Counted from the stretch's first letter, positions 18,507 to 26,919 are shown. The stretch is DNA of 45,077 nucleotides from an uncultured Lachnospiraceae bacterium (GCA_910585465.1 CAJUEW010000025.1:1-45077); one strand, 5' to 3'. The notes: generated from the sequence alone by a model not told the origin. Translations and numbers: made by a program.

Positions 18507-18572
18507 TTTTCTATTTTCTGAGTGTTTGTTTAATTTCCGTTTTTCTGCACATACTGTTCCTGAGGTGATTAC

Positions 18573-18740
18573 ATGGCATCCTATGTATCTCCCGAAATTC
18601 GGGACAAATTTGAAACATTATCTATTGATTTAAAAAATACAATACTGGAACGAAATGTACAGCTAAACAACATACATGACTTGATTGCTGTATTGGAACA
18701 GATTGTTTCGGAGGCAGACCATCTTAATAATACTTATTAA
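18573..18740 (+). CDS. Conserved-looking 55-residue protein
   Basis: ATG at 18573 with GAGGTG seven bases upstream, 55 residues, TAA at 18738-18740, then a strong terminator. The sequence (MASYVSPEIRDKFETLS, then NNIHDLIAVLEQIVSEAD) is charged and helical, without membrane segments. I recall similar tiny proteins in Clostridia but cannot name a function. It is a stand-alone transcription unit, convergent with the DUF1848 gene. Confidence 0.7.
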   Translation: MASYVSPEIRDKFETLSIDLKNTILERNVQLNNIHDLIAVLEQIVSEADHLNNTY

Positions 18741-18758
18741 TATTAACGAATAAGAAAG

Positions 18759-18807
18759 CAGATTCGCCTCAGGACTGATGTGCCTTAAGCGAATCTGTTT
18801 CCTTTTT
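18759..18807 (+). terminator. Terminator of the 55-residue gene
   Basis: Perfect 9-bp stem CAGATTCGC/GCGAATCTG (18759-18767 and 18789-18797), with AGG/CCT able to pair inside the loop, followed by TTTCCTTTTT. It sits just before the convergent DUF1848 stop codon. Confidence 0.75.
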
Positions 18808-18813
18808 ACTGGA

Positions 18814-19755
18814 TTATAAATCAAATAACGTAAGCTGGAATTCCTTGCAGGATTGTATTTTTCGTTCTTTTATAGTATCCTCCGGCTCAATTTCTCCAAA
18901 CAGGAGCGGGGATGTGGGATTATGCACCTGAATATTTGACAAAGCCGTATTGTTACTATAATTTGCATAACAATAAAGGCAGCCGTTTTTGCATGTATTA
19001 TATGTGCCAATATCAATACTGACAATACAGCCACATTCCTGACGCTGATTCTGGTCTTTCCCAACAGCCAGCCTGCATTTCCCAATCCGCTCAAAACGTT
19101 CTTTATCAATGCAATGAGCATGGGTTATTCCAAAACTGTCCAGCTCAATTACTTCAGAACAGGTATCAATATAAAAGCCGTACTCTTTAGCTGTTTCAGA
19201 GAACCGCTGCATTAATTCAAGTTGTTGTTCCTTCGTAACTGGCTGTATATTTAATGGTTGAGTATTTCGGACCGTATTCCGATAAAAGTCAAGAAAGCTT
19301 ATTGTACATTTTTCGGTATAATCAGCCAGCTTTGCAGCCAAAACCCGGAAATACTTATCGTGATACTCCATAGTGTATCTATGATTAAAGAAGATCGGAT
19401 CATAACGCCAGATAACCTTTTCCCGTCCTATCATTTTTGATAATGATTGAAATGCCGGAATAATAACCTCATTCTTCGATGGTATGTTTCTCTCCACATC
19501 CCTATCGTATGCTGTTAATGTGAATTGAAAATAATAATTGTATTTATCAAGCTCTCTTAAGCGACTGAGCATAGGCACCGGATTTTTTGTCCAGAATACA
19601 ATTCCGTCAACAACGCGGGGGGAGAGATTAATTTTTCCTACCTGATGTATATTCACAGGGTTTCTTACCAATACATACTCTTCCTTAAGCCTGTTAAAAA
19701 GCCACTCGGAATAATATGTTGGTATGTCGGTTCGTCGGCTTGCACTTATTATCAT
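18814..19755 (-). CDS. DUF1848 family protein (cysteine-cluster, radical-SAM-like context)
   Basis: 313 residues opening with the family hallmark MIISASRRTDIPTYYSEW and containing VDGIVFWTKNP, WRYDPIFF and a C-terminal cysteine cluster CGCIVSIDIGTYNTCKNGCLYCYAN, which could hold an iron-sulfur cluster. The biochemical function is unknown. AAGGAG precedes the ATG. It converges on the 55-residue gene. The protein is full length. Confidence 0.88.
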   Translation of the reverse strand: MIISASRRTDIPTYYSEWLFNRLKEEYVLVRNPVNIHQVGKINLSPRVVDGIVFWTKNPVPMLSRLRELDKYNYYFQFTLTAYDRDVERNIPSKNEVIIPAFQSLSKMIGREKVIWRYDPIFFNHRYTMEYHDKYFRVLAAKLADYTEKCTISFLDFYRNTVRNTQPLNIQPVTKEQQLELMQRFSETAKEYGFYIDTCSEVIELDSFGITHAHCIDKERFERIGKCRLAVGKDQNQRQECGCIVSIDIGTYNTCKNGCLYCYANYSNNTALSNIQVHNPTSPLLFGEIEPEDTIKERKIQSCKEFQLTLFDL

Positions 19756-19818
19756 TCTCTCTCCTTCTGATAATTATTTGAACAAAAGCTGACAGTCCAG
19801 TTAAGCTGCAAACCAGCT

Positions 19819-20038
19819 TCAATGGGAACAGCTTTTATTTTCAGTTTGCTCATGAGGATCATCTATTTCTTCATATATATGTATAAATTCTCCTGTCCCA
19901 GGACCAATACCCGTTGTAATATTTCCATATCTCCAACATTTTTGTTTGCCTTCCACAACAAAAATATATTAGCATTTATATCACCTCTTTTTCCAAATTT
20001 CAAAAGCTTGTCTTCCTGTGCAAATATCACACAGATAC
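19819..20038 (-). pseudogene. Frameshifted gene remnant beside the IS630
   Basis: Minus-strand coding-like sequence in two frames. From the IS630 junction it reads SICVIFAQEDKLLKFGKRG then DINANIF; after a T-run near 19957-19963 the sensible frame shifts to VVEGKQKCWRYGNITTGIG and continues to a stop at 19819-19821 (ending NKSCSH). The joined reading looks like a real protein C terminus. It appears truncated at the IS630 and frameshifted. The beyond-IS sequence does not continue the frame, so the parent gene is unknown. Confidence 0.4.
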
Positions 20039-20098
20039 TAGTGTATTGACATATTGATATTTTGCAAAATATATTTGGTGATTACTGCCGTTTTTTGG

Positions 20099-20104
20099 TA
20101 TAAT
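20099..20104 (+). promoter_or_regulatory. Transposase promoter -10
   Basis: Consensus TATAAT 23 bases ahead of the transposase ATG, with TTGGTG at 20075-20080 as a possible -35 (18-base spacer), inside the IS630 left end. Confidence 0.5.
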
Positions 20105-20126
20105 AAAAGAAACGGCGGTGATTCCT

Positions 20127-20636
20127 ATGGCAAGACCTAAAAAATATGTGATCCATCTTACAGAAGATGAATTTAAGGAACTTAAGTCCATAATCCGTAA
20201 GAAAAATCTTTCAAGAACAATTCGCTGCAGATGTCAGATAATCCTTGACCTGGATGAGGCTCATGGAAAAGTTCTGACTCATGATCAAAGTGCAAAATCT
20301 AACGGTGTCTGTCTGGCAACAGTTTCCAACACGATTACCAAATATATGAACGGAGGTGTCCGTGCAGTTACTGAATTTAAAAGAAACATCAATTCAGATA
20401 ATGCACGACGCAAGGTTGACGGACGTATAGAAGCCCGGCTCATCGAACTTGCCTGCGGCCCTGTCCCGGAAGGACATTCCAGATGGACGATCCGTCTGCT
20501 GGAAGAAGAAGCCAGAGTCTTTCTGGAAACTCCCATAAGCAGGGAGGCGATCCGCCGTACCTTAAAAAAAACAAACTTCGACCTCACAAAAATGAATACT
20601 GGTGTATCCCCACAAAGGAAGATCCGGAATTCATAG
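20127..20636 (+). CDS. IS630 transposase, first frame (DNA-binding part)
   Basis: N-terminal part of the transposase, starting MARPKKYVIHLTEDEF; a GGTGATT site precedes this ATG, so I prefer it over the in-frame GTG nine bases earlier. Helix-turn-helix segments (VLTHDQSAKSNGVCLATVSNTI; ISREAIRRTLKK) bind the terminal repeats. The productive frame changes at the A8 run in CTTAAAAAAAAC (20561-20572): codons TTA AAA AAA followed by a -1 slip give LKKNKLRPHKNEYW, whereas the zero frame runs on to an unrelated tail. A programmed -1 frameshift is likely. Confidence 0.8.
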   Translation: MARPKKYVIHLTEDEFKELKSIIRKKNLSRTIRCRCQIILDLDEAHGKVLTHDQSAKSNGVCLATVSNTITKYMNGGVRAVTEFKRNINSDNARRKVDGRIEARLIELACGPVPEGHSRWTIRLLEEEARVFLETPISREAIRRTLKKTNFDLTKMNTGVSPQRKIRNS

Positions 20637-21274
20637 CGTGCATGGAGGATGTGCTTGATGTGTATGAACTTCCCTATGATGCAAAACGCCCAGTGGTCTG
20701 TATGGATGAAAAGCCGTACCAGCTTCTTGGAGAAGCAAGGGAACCGCTGCCAATGATCCCCGAAAGCGACCAGAAAACAGATTCCGAATATATTCGTAAC
20801 GGCACGGTCAGCATATTTGCCTTTATAGAACCGCTTGGCGGGACGCACCATGTCAGTGTACGGGAACATCGTACAGCAGCTGACTGGGCAGAGGAAATTA
20901 AGTATCTGTCGGATGTCATGTACCCTGATGCGGAAAAGATTATCCTTGTAATGGATAACCTCAATACCCATAAACCAGCTTCCCTGTACAAACGTTACCC
21001 GCCGAAAGAAGCCAGACGTATCCTTAAAAGGCTGGAGATACATTATACACCAAAACATGGCAGCTGGCTGGACATCGCTGAAATTGAACTGAATGTAATG
21101 ACCAAACAGTGTCTTTCCCACCGCATTGCTGAAATAGATATATTACGCAGCGAATTATCAGCGTGGGAAGCAAAGAGAAACACAGCTGCCGCAAAAGTCA
21201 ACTGGCATTTTCGGACAAGTGATGCCCGAATAAAGCTGAGTTCTTTGTACCCTACATTTACCACCGCCTCTTAG
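20483..21274 (+). CDS. IS630 transposase, second frame (DDE catalytic part)
   Basis: Catalytic domain reached by -1 frameshifting from the first frame; its meaningful part begins near 20563. The DDE triad is visible: VVCMDEKPYQLL, IILVMDNLNTH and HGSWLDIAEIELN. The stop codon TAG at 21272-21274 lies exactly in the 3-base loop of a 19-bp hairpin. Fused product about 380 residues, normal for the family. Confidence 0.85.
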   Translation: MDDPSAGRRSQSLSGNSHKQGGDPPYLKKNKLRPHKNEYWCIPTKEDPEFIACMEDVLDVYELPYDAKRPVVCMDEKPYQLLGEAREPLPMIPESDQKTDSEYIRNGTVSIFAFIEPLGGTHHVSVREHRTAADWAEEIKYLSDVMYPDAEKIILVMDNLNTHKPASLYKRYPPKEARRILKRLEIHYTPKHGSWLDIAEIELNVMTKQCLSHRIAEIDILRSELSAWEAKRNTAAAKVNWHFRTSDARIKLSSLYPTFTTAS

Positions 21275-21293
21275 AGAGGCGGTGGTAAATGTA
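21253..21293. repeat. 19-bp perfect hairpin with the transposase stop codon in its loop
   Basis: Arms 21253-21271 and 21275-21293 are exact complements (TACATTTACCACCGCCTCT and its complement); the 3-base loop TAG is the stop codon. No T run follows, so it may block read-through or read-in transcription, or hinder translation of end-derived mRNA. Confidence 0.85.
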
Positions 21294-21360
21294 AATATCA
21301 ATATGTCAATACACTAGGTGTCTTTAATTAATTTGACAGATGCAGGAAAACTTATTAAGC

Positions 21361-21564
21361 ATAGTTTATTTTCGTAAAACCGAAACTATATTTACCCTAA
21401 ATAGTCCCACAAGCCCGTATAAAGTCAAGATTTCCGCACGAGCAACACAACGGTTTTAAAATGCGGTGAAAGTTTCTTCTAATACTAAATAGAGAAACCT
21501 TAGCCTTTTACGAAAAGGTTCATGCCCCACTTAGGGGAACAGCGTTTACTCCAGCTAAAACTGC
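21361..21564. other. Hairpin-rich non-coding stretch (candidate structured RNA or IS remnant)
   Basis: Between the IS630 and the PLD-like gene are six possible stem-loops in a row: ATAGTTT/AAACTAT (21361-21389), TTTCCGCA/TGCGGtGAAA (21431-21471), AGTTTCT/AGAAACCT (21471-21500), CCTTTT/AAAAGG (21504-21518), CCCC/GGGG (21525-21537) and AGCgTTT/AAAActGCT (21541-21565). It abuts the PLD-like stop codon. It may be that operon's structured 3' UTR, a stand-alone ncRNA, or the decayed right end of an IS200/IS605-type element; none can be chosen by eye. Confidence 0.4.
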
Positions 21565-22677
21565 TTACTTCTTTGTATTATCAATTCTTATATCATTCAA
21601 TGGCAATGACTTGAATAATTTCAGTACTTTTTTAGCTAAAGTCTCCAACTCCTCAATTTGTCTCAGTAACATATCTGCTTCATTTTTAGCTTCCTCTGCC
21701 AATTCAACAAACACGTTACTTGCTGCACTCATAGCTTTATCTACATAATAATCTAATTTTTCATCATAAGCCTCAGCATAGCATTCACTAAGATATTCAT
21801 CCACAAAATCTTGCTCATCAAACTTAGCCAAATCATAGACACTTCCCGTAAAAAGCATTTCCATATTTTCAATCGTATGGCTTGCTTCTTCTATCACGGT
21901 ATCCAAATTATCAATTCCCTTTTCATAAAACACACGCAAGTCAAATATTTTATTAACTCTTTTTAATAATTCTAGATATTGATAACATATCTCCTTTGCC
22001 TTCTCTAAATCTCTTGTATGTAAAACACTGCTTGTAGTATTATAATACCATTTTTCTATTCCCCTATGATCTGAGAGTAAATAAAACATCTGATAATACT
22101 CTTCATGCATTGCTCCAAACATTGCAATGCTCTTTCGTATTGCCGTTTCTAAAAACAAAAGTTCTTCATCTGTCTTATACTCGCTAGAACTATCAATAAT
22201 CCACGGAAACACTTCCTCTTGTAGAAATTCAATAAAATCAACATCTCTGCTTATAAAGCCCGATTCAAAATTGTCTGCACTTTCTTCAGAAAAGTTTGAC
22301 GATCCCACATATGCAATATTATCAGTCATAATAATTTTGGCATGATTTGAAAAACAAAAATAAACCTCTGCTTTTTCCGCAATCTTTTGTGGAGATAACT
22401 TACTTTTATATAATGAAATGTTTCTTTTAGCCTTATCTGCATAGGCTTTTCCAAAATAAGATTCCCAACGTCCCGGAATATTTGATACAATACATATCTC
22501 TGTATCTTCTTCACAATCCTTCAACGCTTTTAATAAGACATTTTGGTCTTTTGAAATATTATACGTCAGAATATGTACCTGACTTGCATTTTTAAAGTCC
22601 TCGATAACATCCGAATATGTCAATTCATCTTTCGACATAATAAACTCTGCATCTTCCAGCTTCTTTGAAATTATCAT
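21565..22677 (-). CDS. Phospholipase-D-like protein with one HKD motif
   Basis: 370 residues. A PLD-type HKD motif is present once, at His112, Lys114 and Asp119 (NHAKIIMTDNIAYVGSSNFSEES), preceded by a PLD-like fold start (VHILTYNISKD, ICIVSNIPGRWESYFGK). Single-HKD proteins usually dimerise to form one active site; many are nucleases. The C-terminal ~90 residues are strongly helical and charged, probably coiled coil. I start at ATG 22675-22677 because GAGGT lies eight bases upstream; the longer frame to 22734 overlaps the previous gene and lacks a site. It is the third gene of a compact three-gene cluster and likely its nuclease effector (inference). Confidence 0.75.
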   Translation of the reverse strand: MIISKKLEDAEFIMSKDELTYSDVIEDFKNASQVHILTYNISKDQNVLLKALKDCEEDTEICIVSNIPGRWESYFGKAYADKAKRNISLYKSKLSPQKIAEKAEVYFCFSNHAKIIMTDNIAYVGSSNFSEESADNFESGFISRDVDFIEFLQEEVFPWIIDSSSEYKTDEELLFLETAIRKSIAMFGAMHEEYYQMFYLLSDHRGIEKWYYNTTSSVLHTRDLEKAKEICYQYLELLKRVNKIFDLRVFYEKGIDNLDTVIEEASHTIENMEMLFTGSVYDLAKFDEQDFVDEYLSECYAEAYDEKLDYYVDKAMSAASNVFVELAEEAKNEADMLLRQIEELETLAKKVLKLFKSLPLNDIRIDNTKK

Positions 22678-22708
22678 TAACAATATACCTCGTATGCTAC
22701 AATTTAAA

Positions 22709-23353
22709 TTATTTTCTTTTAGCAAAACTCTCAATTATTTCTCTATCTGTTCTTTCTTCCATTGGATCATCAGAAAAGAAAAAACTCAGGTTTGTATCAC
22801 TAAAATATCTTTTGTACAAATCCGGTCTTAATATTTCTGCCTTATTACTATTTTCAACACTTCTTTCATTAGGTGTCCCATCTTCTTTTTTACCATTTCT
22901 TCTCACATCAAAACAATATACCGCATTAGGATTATTGCCCTCTGTTCTTCTTCCAATAAGCAACCTCTCTTCTGAAGACTTCACAATAACCTTTTCTGAT
23001 GGTATATAACGTGAAAATATAGCAGAAAAATCTTCAAACAAATTTCTATTGGCGTTACCTTTTTCAACACCGAAAAACTCACAGAATTCATATGCATTAT
23101 CAAAATGTACATTATAAAAATCAATATATCCCTTAATTGATACATTAACATTTTCCTGCTTTATAAATTCAACCGTTGCCTTTGCATACTTTGAAGGTCT
23201 TTTTTCGTTTTCTCTATACAATTTTAAGATAACAATATAATTCTTATTTTTATATGGGAAGAAAAAAGAATCAATAATCCACTTTTTTATTTCCATATCT
23301 TTCAACAACAATGGTAAATTTTTGAATCTTATCTCTTTTTTCAATTCAGTCAT
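22709..23353 (-). CDS. Uncharacterised 214-residue protein (DUF6037-like?)
   Basis: Soluble basic/acidic protein with no membrane segment, beginning MTELKKEIRFKNLPLLLKDME and ending SDDPMEERTDREIIESFAKRK. I see no catalytic signature; the layout (strand-rich start FFPYKNKNYIVILKLYREN, then helical) recalls proteins labelled DUF6037, unverified. AGAGAGG precedes the ATG. It sits 31 bases before the PLD-like start and 73 bases after the PD-(D/E)XK-like gene, all one strand, so the three are probably one operon. It could be the sensor or regulator of the set. Confidence 0.6.
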   Translation of the reverse strand: MTELKKEIRFKNLPLLLKDMEIKKWIIDSFFFPYKNKNYIVILKLYRENEKRPSKYAKATVEFIKQENVNVSIKGYIDFYNVHFDNAYEFCEFFGVEKGNANRNLFEDFSAIFSRYIPSEKVIVKSSEERLLIGRRTEGNNPNAVYCFDVRRNGKKEDGTPNERSVENSNKAEILRPDLYKRYFSDTNLSFFFSDDPMEERTDREIIESFAKRK

Positions 23354-23426
23354 CTAATCCTCTCTAATGCTATGTACAAGGCTGAAATATTTATATATGC
23401 TAAAAATATTTTACCCAAAATACATT

Positions 23427-24632
23427 TTACCTTTTTCTTGCTGATGCTGCTGCCACTTTCCGTTCTCTATCATTCAATTGAAAAATCAAATGAAATACTT
23501 TCATCCTATTACCAGTTTCGGGAACAATATGTTCACTAATAATCATTAAAGTATCTTTCTCCCCAACTCTTTGGATTCTGATTGGCTGAAAAGCCCCTTT
23601 GATACTCTTCAACTTATTCTCTATTTCATCAAATCCTTTTTTTAGGGACATTTCTCTATTCATAGATAACGTAATACCAAATTCAAAATTAGGGTTTAAA
23701 TATCCCATCAACTGGTTATATTGATTTGTAAAGTTTTCAATATATTTATTCTCAAGCACTGCATAATCCGTAACATGTCCGTCTTTCTCTGCATATATAT
23801 ATAAATCTGTTTCACCCAATTTTTTAATAGCTCGACCCATTGTAAATTCACGTGAAATGTGCAAATCATACTTATTATTCAGACTTCCTGCAATAGCATC
23901 TTGGATATCTGCAGTAATTTCCACTTCATCTCGATTTTCAAAATGAACAATGCGTTTCTGAAAACGGTTAATCACTGATATCAGTTCAATTACAATATTC
24001 TCGGACAATGAAGTACATAAACCTCTATTTTTTTCGCTCTGTGTCTCCAAATATCTATCCCGCAAATCACATTCCATTAAATCAATGTAATCATCAAGAT
24101 TATCATATTGAAAGAACATTCCCAGCAACTTCGGATTTCTAAGATATAACATAACCATACTACTCAATTGTTCTGGCAAAAAATCATAATCTTGAAAACA
24201 AATATAATAGTATTCTTCAAAATCCTGTATCCATTTTAAAATATTCTTTCCATCATCATTATCTAAATCTCTTTTAAGCCCATCGTCTATGGGATTTATT
24301 ATTAAATCATCTTCATCATCTGTACAATCTTCCCACCAGCACAATATTGCATATAGCAAATATTCATATTTAGGCTTAATAAAATCCCTGATATTTTTTG
24401 AACAGATAATTTCATATAATTCGTTGACTGCATTTCTACACTCTTGCGGTTTTCTCATAAGATAATCTCTTGGAAAAAATCCATCTAAACCAAACTCCGG
24501 GTCTGTTTCAAGAATATCTATTAATACCCTTACTATATCCCGCAAATTACTATTAACATACTTAGTTATCCGCATCCCAAGACTTGACAAATTATTACAA
24601 TCTACTATATCTATTTGAATCAAAATACTCAT
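23427..24632 (-). CDS. Protein with a putative C-terminal PD-(D/E)XK nuclease domain
   Basis: 401 residues. The N-terminal ~230 residues are helical and acidic and unlike anything I know. The C-terminal part fits a restriction-like nuclease core: FTMGRAIKKLGETDLYIYAE (Asp), AVLENKY (ExK), then QYNQLMGYL (a QxxxxGY-type motif). It is the first gene of the three-gene cluster. The annotated ATG abuts its AAGAAGGG, so the true start may be a TTG or ATT three or two codons later. AT-rich like its two partners and bordered by transposon debris on one side and an IS630 on the other, consistent with horizontal transfer. Confidence 0.65.
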   Translation of the reverse strand: MSILIQIDIVDCNNLSSLGMRITKYVNSNLRDIVRVLIDILETDPEFGLDGFFPRDYLMRKPQECRNAVNELYEIICSKNIRDFIKPKYEYLLYAILCWWEDCTDDEDDLIINPIDDGLKRDLDNDDGKNILKWIQDFEEYYYICFQDYDFLPEQLSSMVMLYLRNPKLLGMFFQYDNLDDYIDLMECDLRDRYLETQSEKNRGLCTSLSENIVIELISVINRFQKRIVHFENRDEVEITADIQDAIAGSLNNKYDLHISREFTMGRAIKKLGETDLYIYAEKDGHVTDYAVLENKYIENFTNQYNQLMGYLNPNFEFGITLSMNREMSLKKGFDEIENKLKSIKGAFQPIRIQRVGEKDTLMIISEHIVPETGNRMKVFHLIFQLNDRERKVAAASARKR

Positions 24633-24798
24633 CCCTTCTTAACATAATAAATCTCATTCCTTTTATTATATTTTACCACATCAACGTATATTTTACTATT
24701 CGAAAAAAGCCGATCAGGAATCGCGTTACTGTCAAGTAATCGTTGGCAACTTTCTTTTTGATTTATCTTTTCTGTTCAAGTATCTCTTTTTCTGGTTT

Positions 24799-25627
24799 CT
24801 AATACCCAGCCATGTGCAGCAGCCGTTTTCTCTCTCCCTGTATCTTTCCGTCCAGTCCTACCACATGCCCTATTGCTGGATATTGATTGCCCTTTCCGTC
24901 TTTCTTTGGTGCCTTTGCTGACATCAGGATCTCTCCATACAGTTCTTCTGCTTTTTCTTCTTCAAATACCGGTCTCCTCAGTCGTTCTGTCACTTCATAC
25001 AGTTTCCCACTGCATTTTTTTGCCAGGATCTTTGCCAGATGGTTCCCTCCCCGGCGGCTCCAGCTCCTGTGACCATGTTTCATCCGTTTCGCTATCACAC
25101 TCCACACATGGTTCTCCATCGTCCCCATGTTCCGGTATTCCAGCCCTTCCGGCGGCTCCGGCAGCTTTAGCCCCCGCGACTGGTATGGCAGAAGCCCTTC
25201 CCGGTTATTCTCATAATACCCGATCAATTCTTCCACATCTTCAATTTCATCTTCATCGCCCAGGCTGTCCCTGTAGATTTCCAGATACCGGAATAATTCT
25301 TCTATCTCTTCTTCTCTCAGAAGTTCCAGAATGGCATCCTGCGCTGCTTTTTCATGGATCTTTTCTTTTACGGCTTTATTCCGGTGAAATGGGTCTAACT
25401 GGAAACAGGTACTCTTGTCCTTTACTTTCTTAATCCAGGATGCTCCGTCTGCATTTAAGCTCCTCTGGCTCACTTCATCCAGGTTAAACTCCTGTGTAAT
25501 CACTGCCTCCCGGTATTCCTGGAATTCTTTTGCTTTTGAAAAACCGGCAACAACCACTTTATCTTCCAGGGCATAACGGTCCGGTCCGGTTTTTCTCCAG
25601 CCATCATAAGCAATCCCGCTTTCCGCA
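24799..25627 (-). pseudogene. ISLre2-family transposase, C-terminal fragment
   Basis: About 275 residues of an ISLre2 (UPF0236) transposase: RYALEDKVVVAGFSKAKEFQ, LNADGASWIKKVKDK, FQLDPFHRNKAVKEKI, MGTMENHVWSVIAKRMKHG. Full-length members are about 450-480 residues, so roughly the first 200 are missing. The reading is cut at about 25627, where IS256 sequence of opposite orientation begins. Codon use is GC-richer than the defence cluster beside it. Confidence 0.8.
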
Positions 25628-26022
25628 GGCAATAGAGGCGCTCTATCCTCAGACAGAAATCCAGCAGTGCATTATCCACCAGATCAGGAACTCGACAAAG
25701 TTCGTTTCCTATAAGGATATCAAAAAGCTGATGGCGGATTTAAAGCTTGTATATGCCGCTCCGACGGAAGAAACTGCCTTAAACGAGCTGAAGCTGTTTA
25801 GGGATAAATGGGATTCCAAATATCCGAAAATCTATAAATTGTGGCATAATAACTGGGCAACCCTTTCCACCTATTTCAAGTACCCTGATGCAGTCAGGCG
25901 GCTTATTTACACCACAAATACCATAGAGGGGTTCAATCGGTAGCTCCGTAAGGTTACCAAATCAAAGAATATATTTCCCACGGATGACAGTCTGTTAAAA
26001 ATGCTGTATCTGGCAATAATGG
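25627..26022 (+). pseudogene. IS256-family (Mutator type) transposase fragment
   Basis: Plus-strand fragment reading EALYPQTEIQQCIIHQIRNS, KLWHNNWATLSTYFKYP and RRLIYTTNTIEGFNR, an in-frame TAG (25941-25943) where a Gln is expected, then LRKVTKSKNIFPTDDSLLKM. Both the N-terminal half (lost at the ISLre2 junction) and the C terminus (lost near the IS21 end) are missing, so it is inactive. Confidence 0.85.
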
Positions 26023-26046
26023 ACATCATGAGTATTCCGATGCAAT

Positions 26047-26111
26047 AGTGCATGCTTTTCGGAAATTCAGAGCACCCTTTTCCGGAAAAGCAGTGCATAC
26101 ATTTCCGGAAG
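26047..26111. repeat. IS21 terminal repeat array
   Basis: Two copies of AGTGCAT(G/A)C(T/A)TTTC(C)GGAA at 26047-26066 and 26092-26111 flank a perfect palindrome CTTTTCCGGAAAAG (26077-26090). Tandem transposase-binding repeats like these are typical of IS21 ends; this is the right end of the IS21 remnant. Confidence 0.55.
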
Positions 26112-26125
26112 TGAGTGCAGTTTGA

Positions 26126-26323
26126 TTAATACTCAGATGGAATCTCTATTCCATGCTCTGTCAGAAGGGCTTGTAACTGGTCAATATAATCTCGTAGATG
26201 TTGAATTTCTATCCAGTTTCCATGACACAGTTCATCGGCTTCCTCTAATTCGTGGCGGGTTAATTCATAATCCATCCACTTGATACATGTATGGTCCTTG
26301 CTAAAAGCGCAATAATCAGTCAT
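26126..26323 (-). CDS. Small IS21-associated protein
   Basis: 65 residues (MTDYCAFSKDHTCIKWMDYEL, then a helical acidic tail). Its ATG overlaps the istB stop, indicating translational coupling. Small accessory frames of this kind follow istB in some clostridial IS21 elements; function unknown. It still appears intact although istA and istB upstream are broken. Confidence 0.5.
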   Translation of the reverse strand: MTDYCAFSKDHTCIKWMDYELTRHELEEADELCHGNWIEIQHLRDYIDQLQALLTEHGIEIPSEY

Positions 26324-26919
26324 TGGCAGCTCCTTTCCGGGAAGCTTTGATGCCATGACGTTCCCTCATAGATACACGACCGTCAATCATTATCTCGTAG
26401 GAGTTATGAATAATCCGGTCAATGATTGCTTCACAAATGGTAGCGTCGCAATCACTTCCGATGCGGCTGTACCAGCCTTTCGGTTCAAACTGTGTACAGA
26501 AGATCCGGCAGGCGCACATAACGTACTTTGATAAAGTTCCTGCAGGCTGCGATACCAAGCGCACATGCAATATATGTTTTCCCATTTCCGGAAGCCCCTT
26601 TCAGAATGATGTGATGGTCATCTGAAATATAACGGCAGGTGGAGAATTCCAGCATCTGTCCTTTATCCAGATTTCTGTCAGGGTGATACTCAATGGCTTC
26701 CATGCACGCATTCGGATAACGGAATTCAGCAGTACGAATAAGTTTTTGGATCTTTGTACTTTTTCGTTTGTCCCATTCTTTGTCGACCAGCATACTAAAG
26801 CGGTCTTCGAAGGATATCCCTTGATAAGTATCAGGAGCAGCACACTGGCTTTCAAAAGCATCAGACATTGCTGACAAGCGCATATCATGCAGTTTATCTA
26901 TGGTTGCCTGACGAATCAT
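26316..26919 (-). pseudogene. istB: IS21 helper ATPase IstB with internal deletion
   Basis: The first part is IstB: MIRQATIDKLHDMRLSAMSD, then Walker A GASGNGKTYIACALG and VRYVRLPDLL. Reading then jumps, in another frame, to IFCTQFEPKGWYSRIGSD and AIIDRIIHNSYEI, the normal C terminus. The Walker B/middle segment is absent. The joint falls on ATCTTCTG, which can encode both flanks, so a deletion between short direct repeats is likely. The product is non-functional. Confidence 0.85.

Larger units (their letters stand above)
20041..21314 (+). mobile_element. IS630-family insertion sequence, intact ends
   Basis: A 1,274-bp element with perfect 22-bp terminal inverted repeats (outer end GTGTATTGACATATTG...) and a TA dinucleotide on both sides (20039-20040 and 21315-21316), the target duplication typical of the IS630/Tc1/mariner group. 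It carries a two-frame transposase and a large terminal hairpin. Both ends are intact, so it may be recent or mobile. Confidence 0.92.

Noticed and set aside
20285..21121. 278-codon minus-strand open frame across the IS630
   Set aside because: Antisense shadow of the transposase.
23740..23900. Possible operator or repeats within the PD-(D/E)XK-like gene
   Set aside because: Only low-complexity AT-rich coding sequence; no repeated unit.
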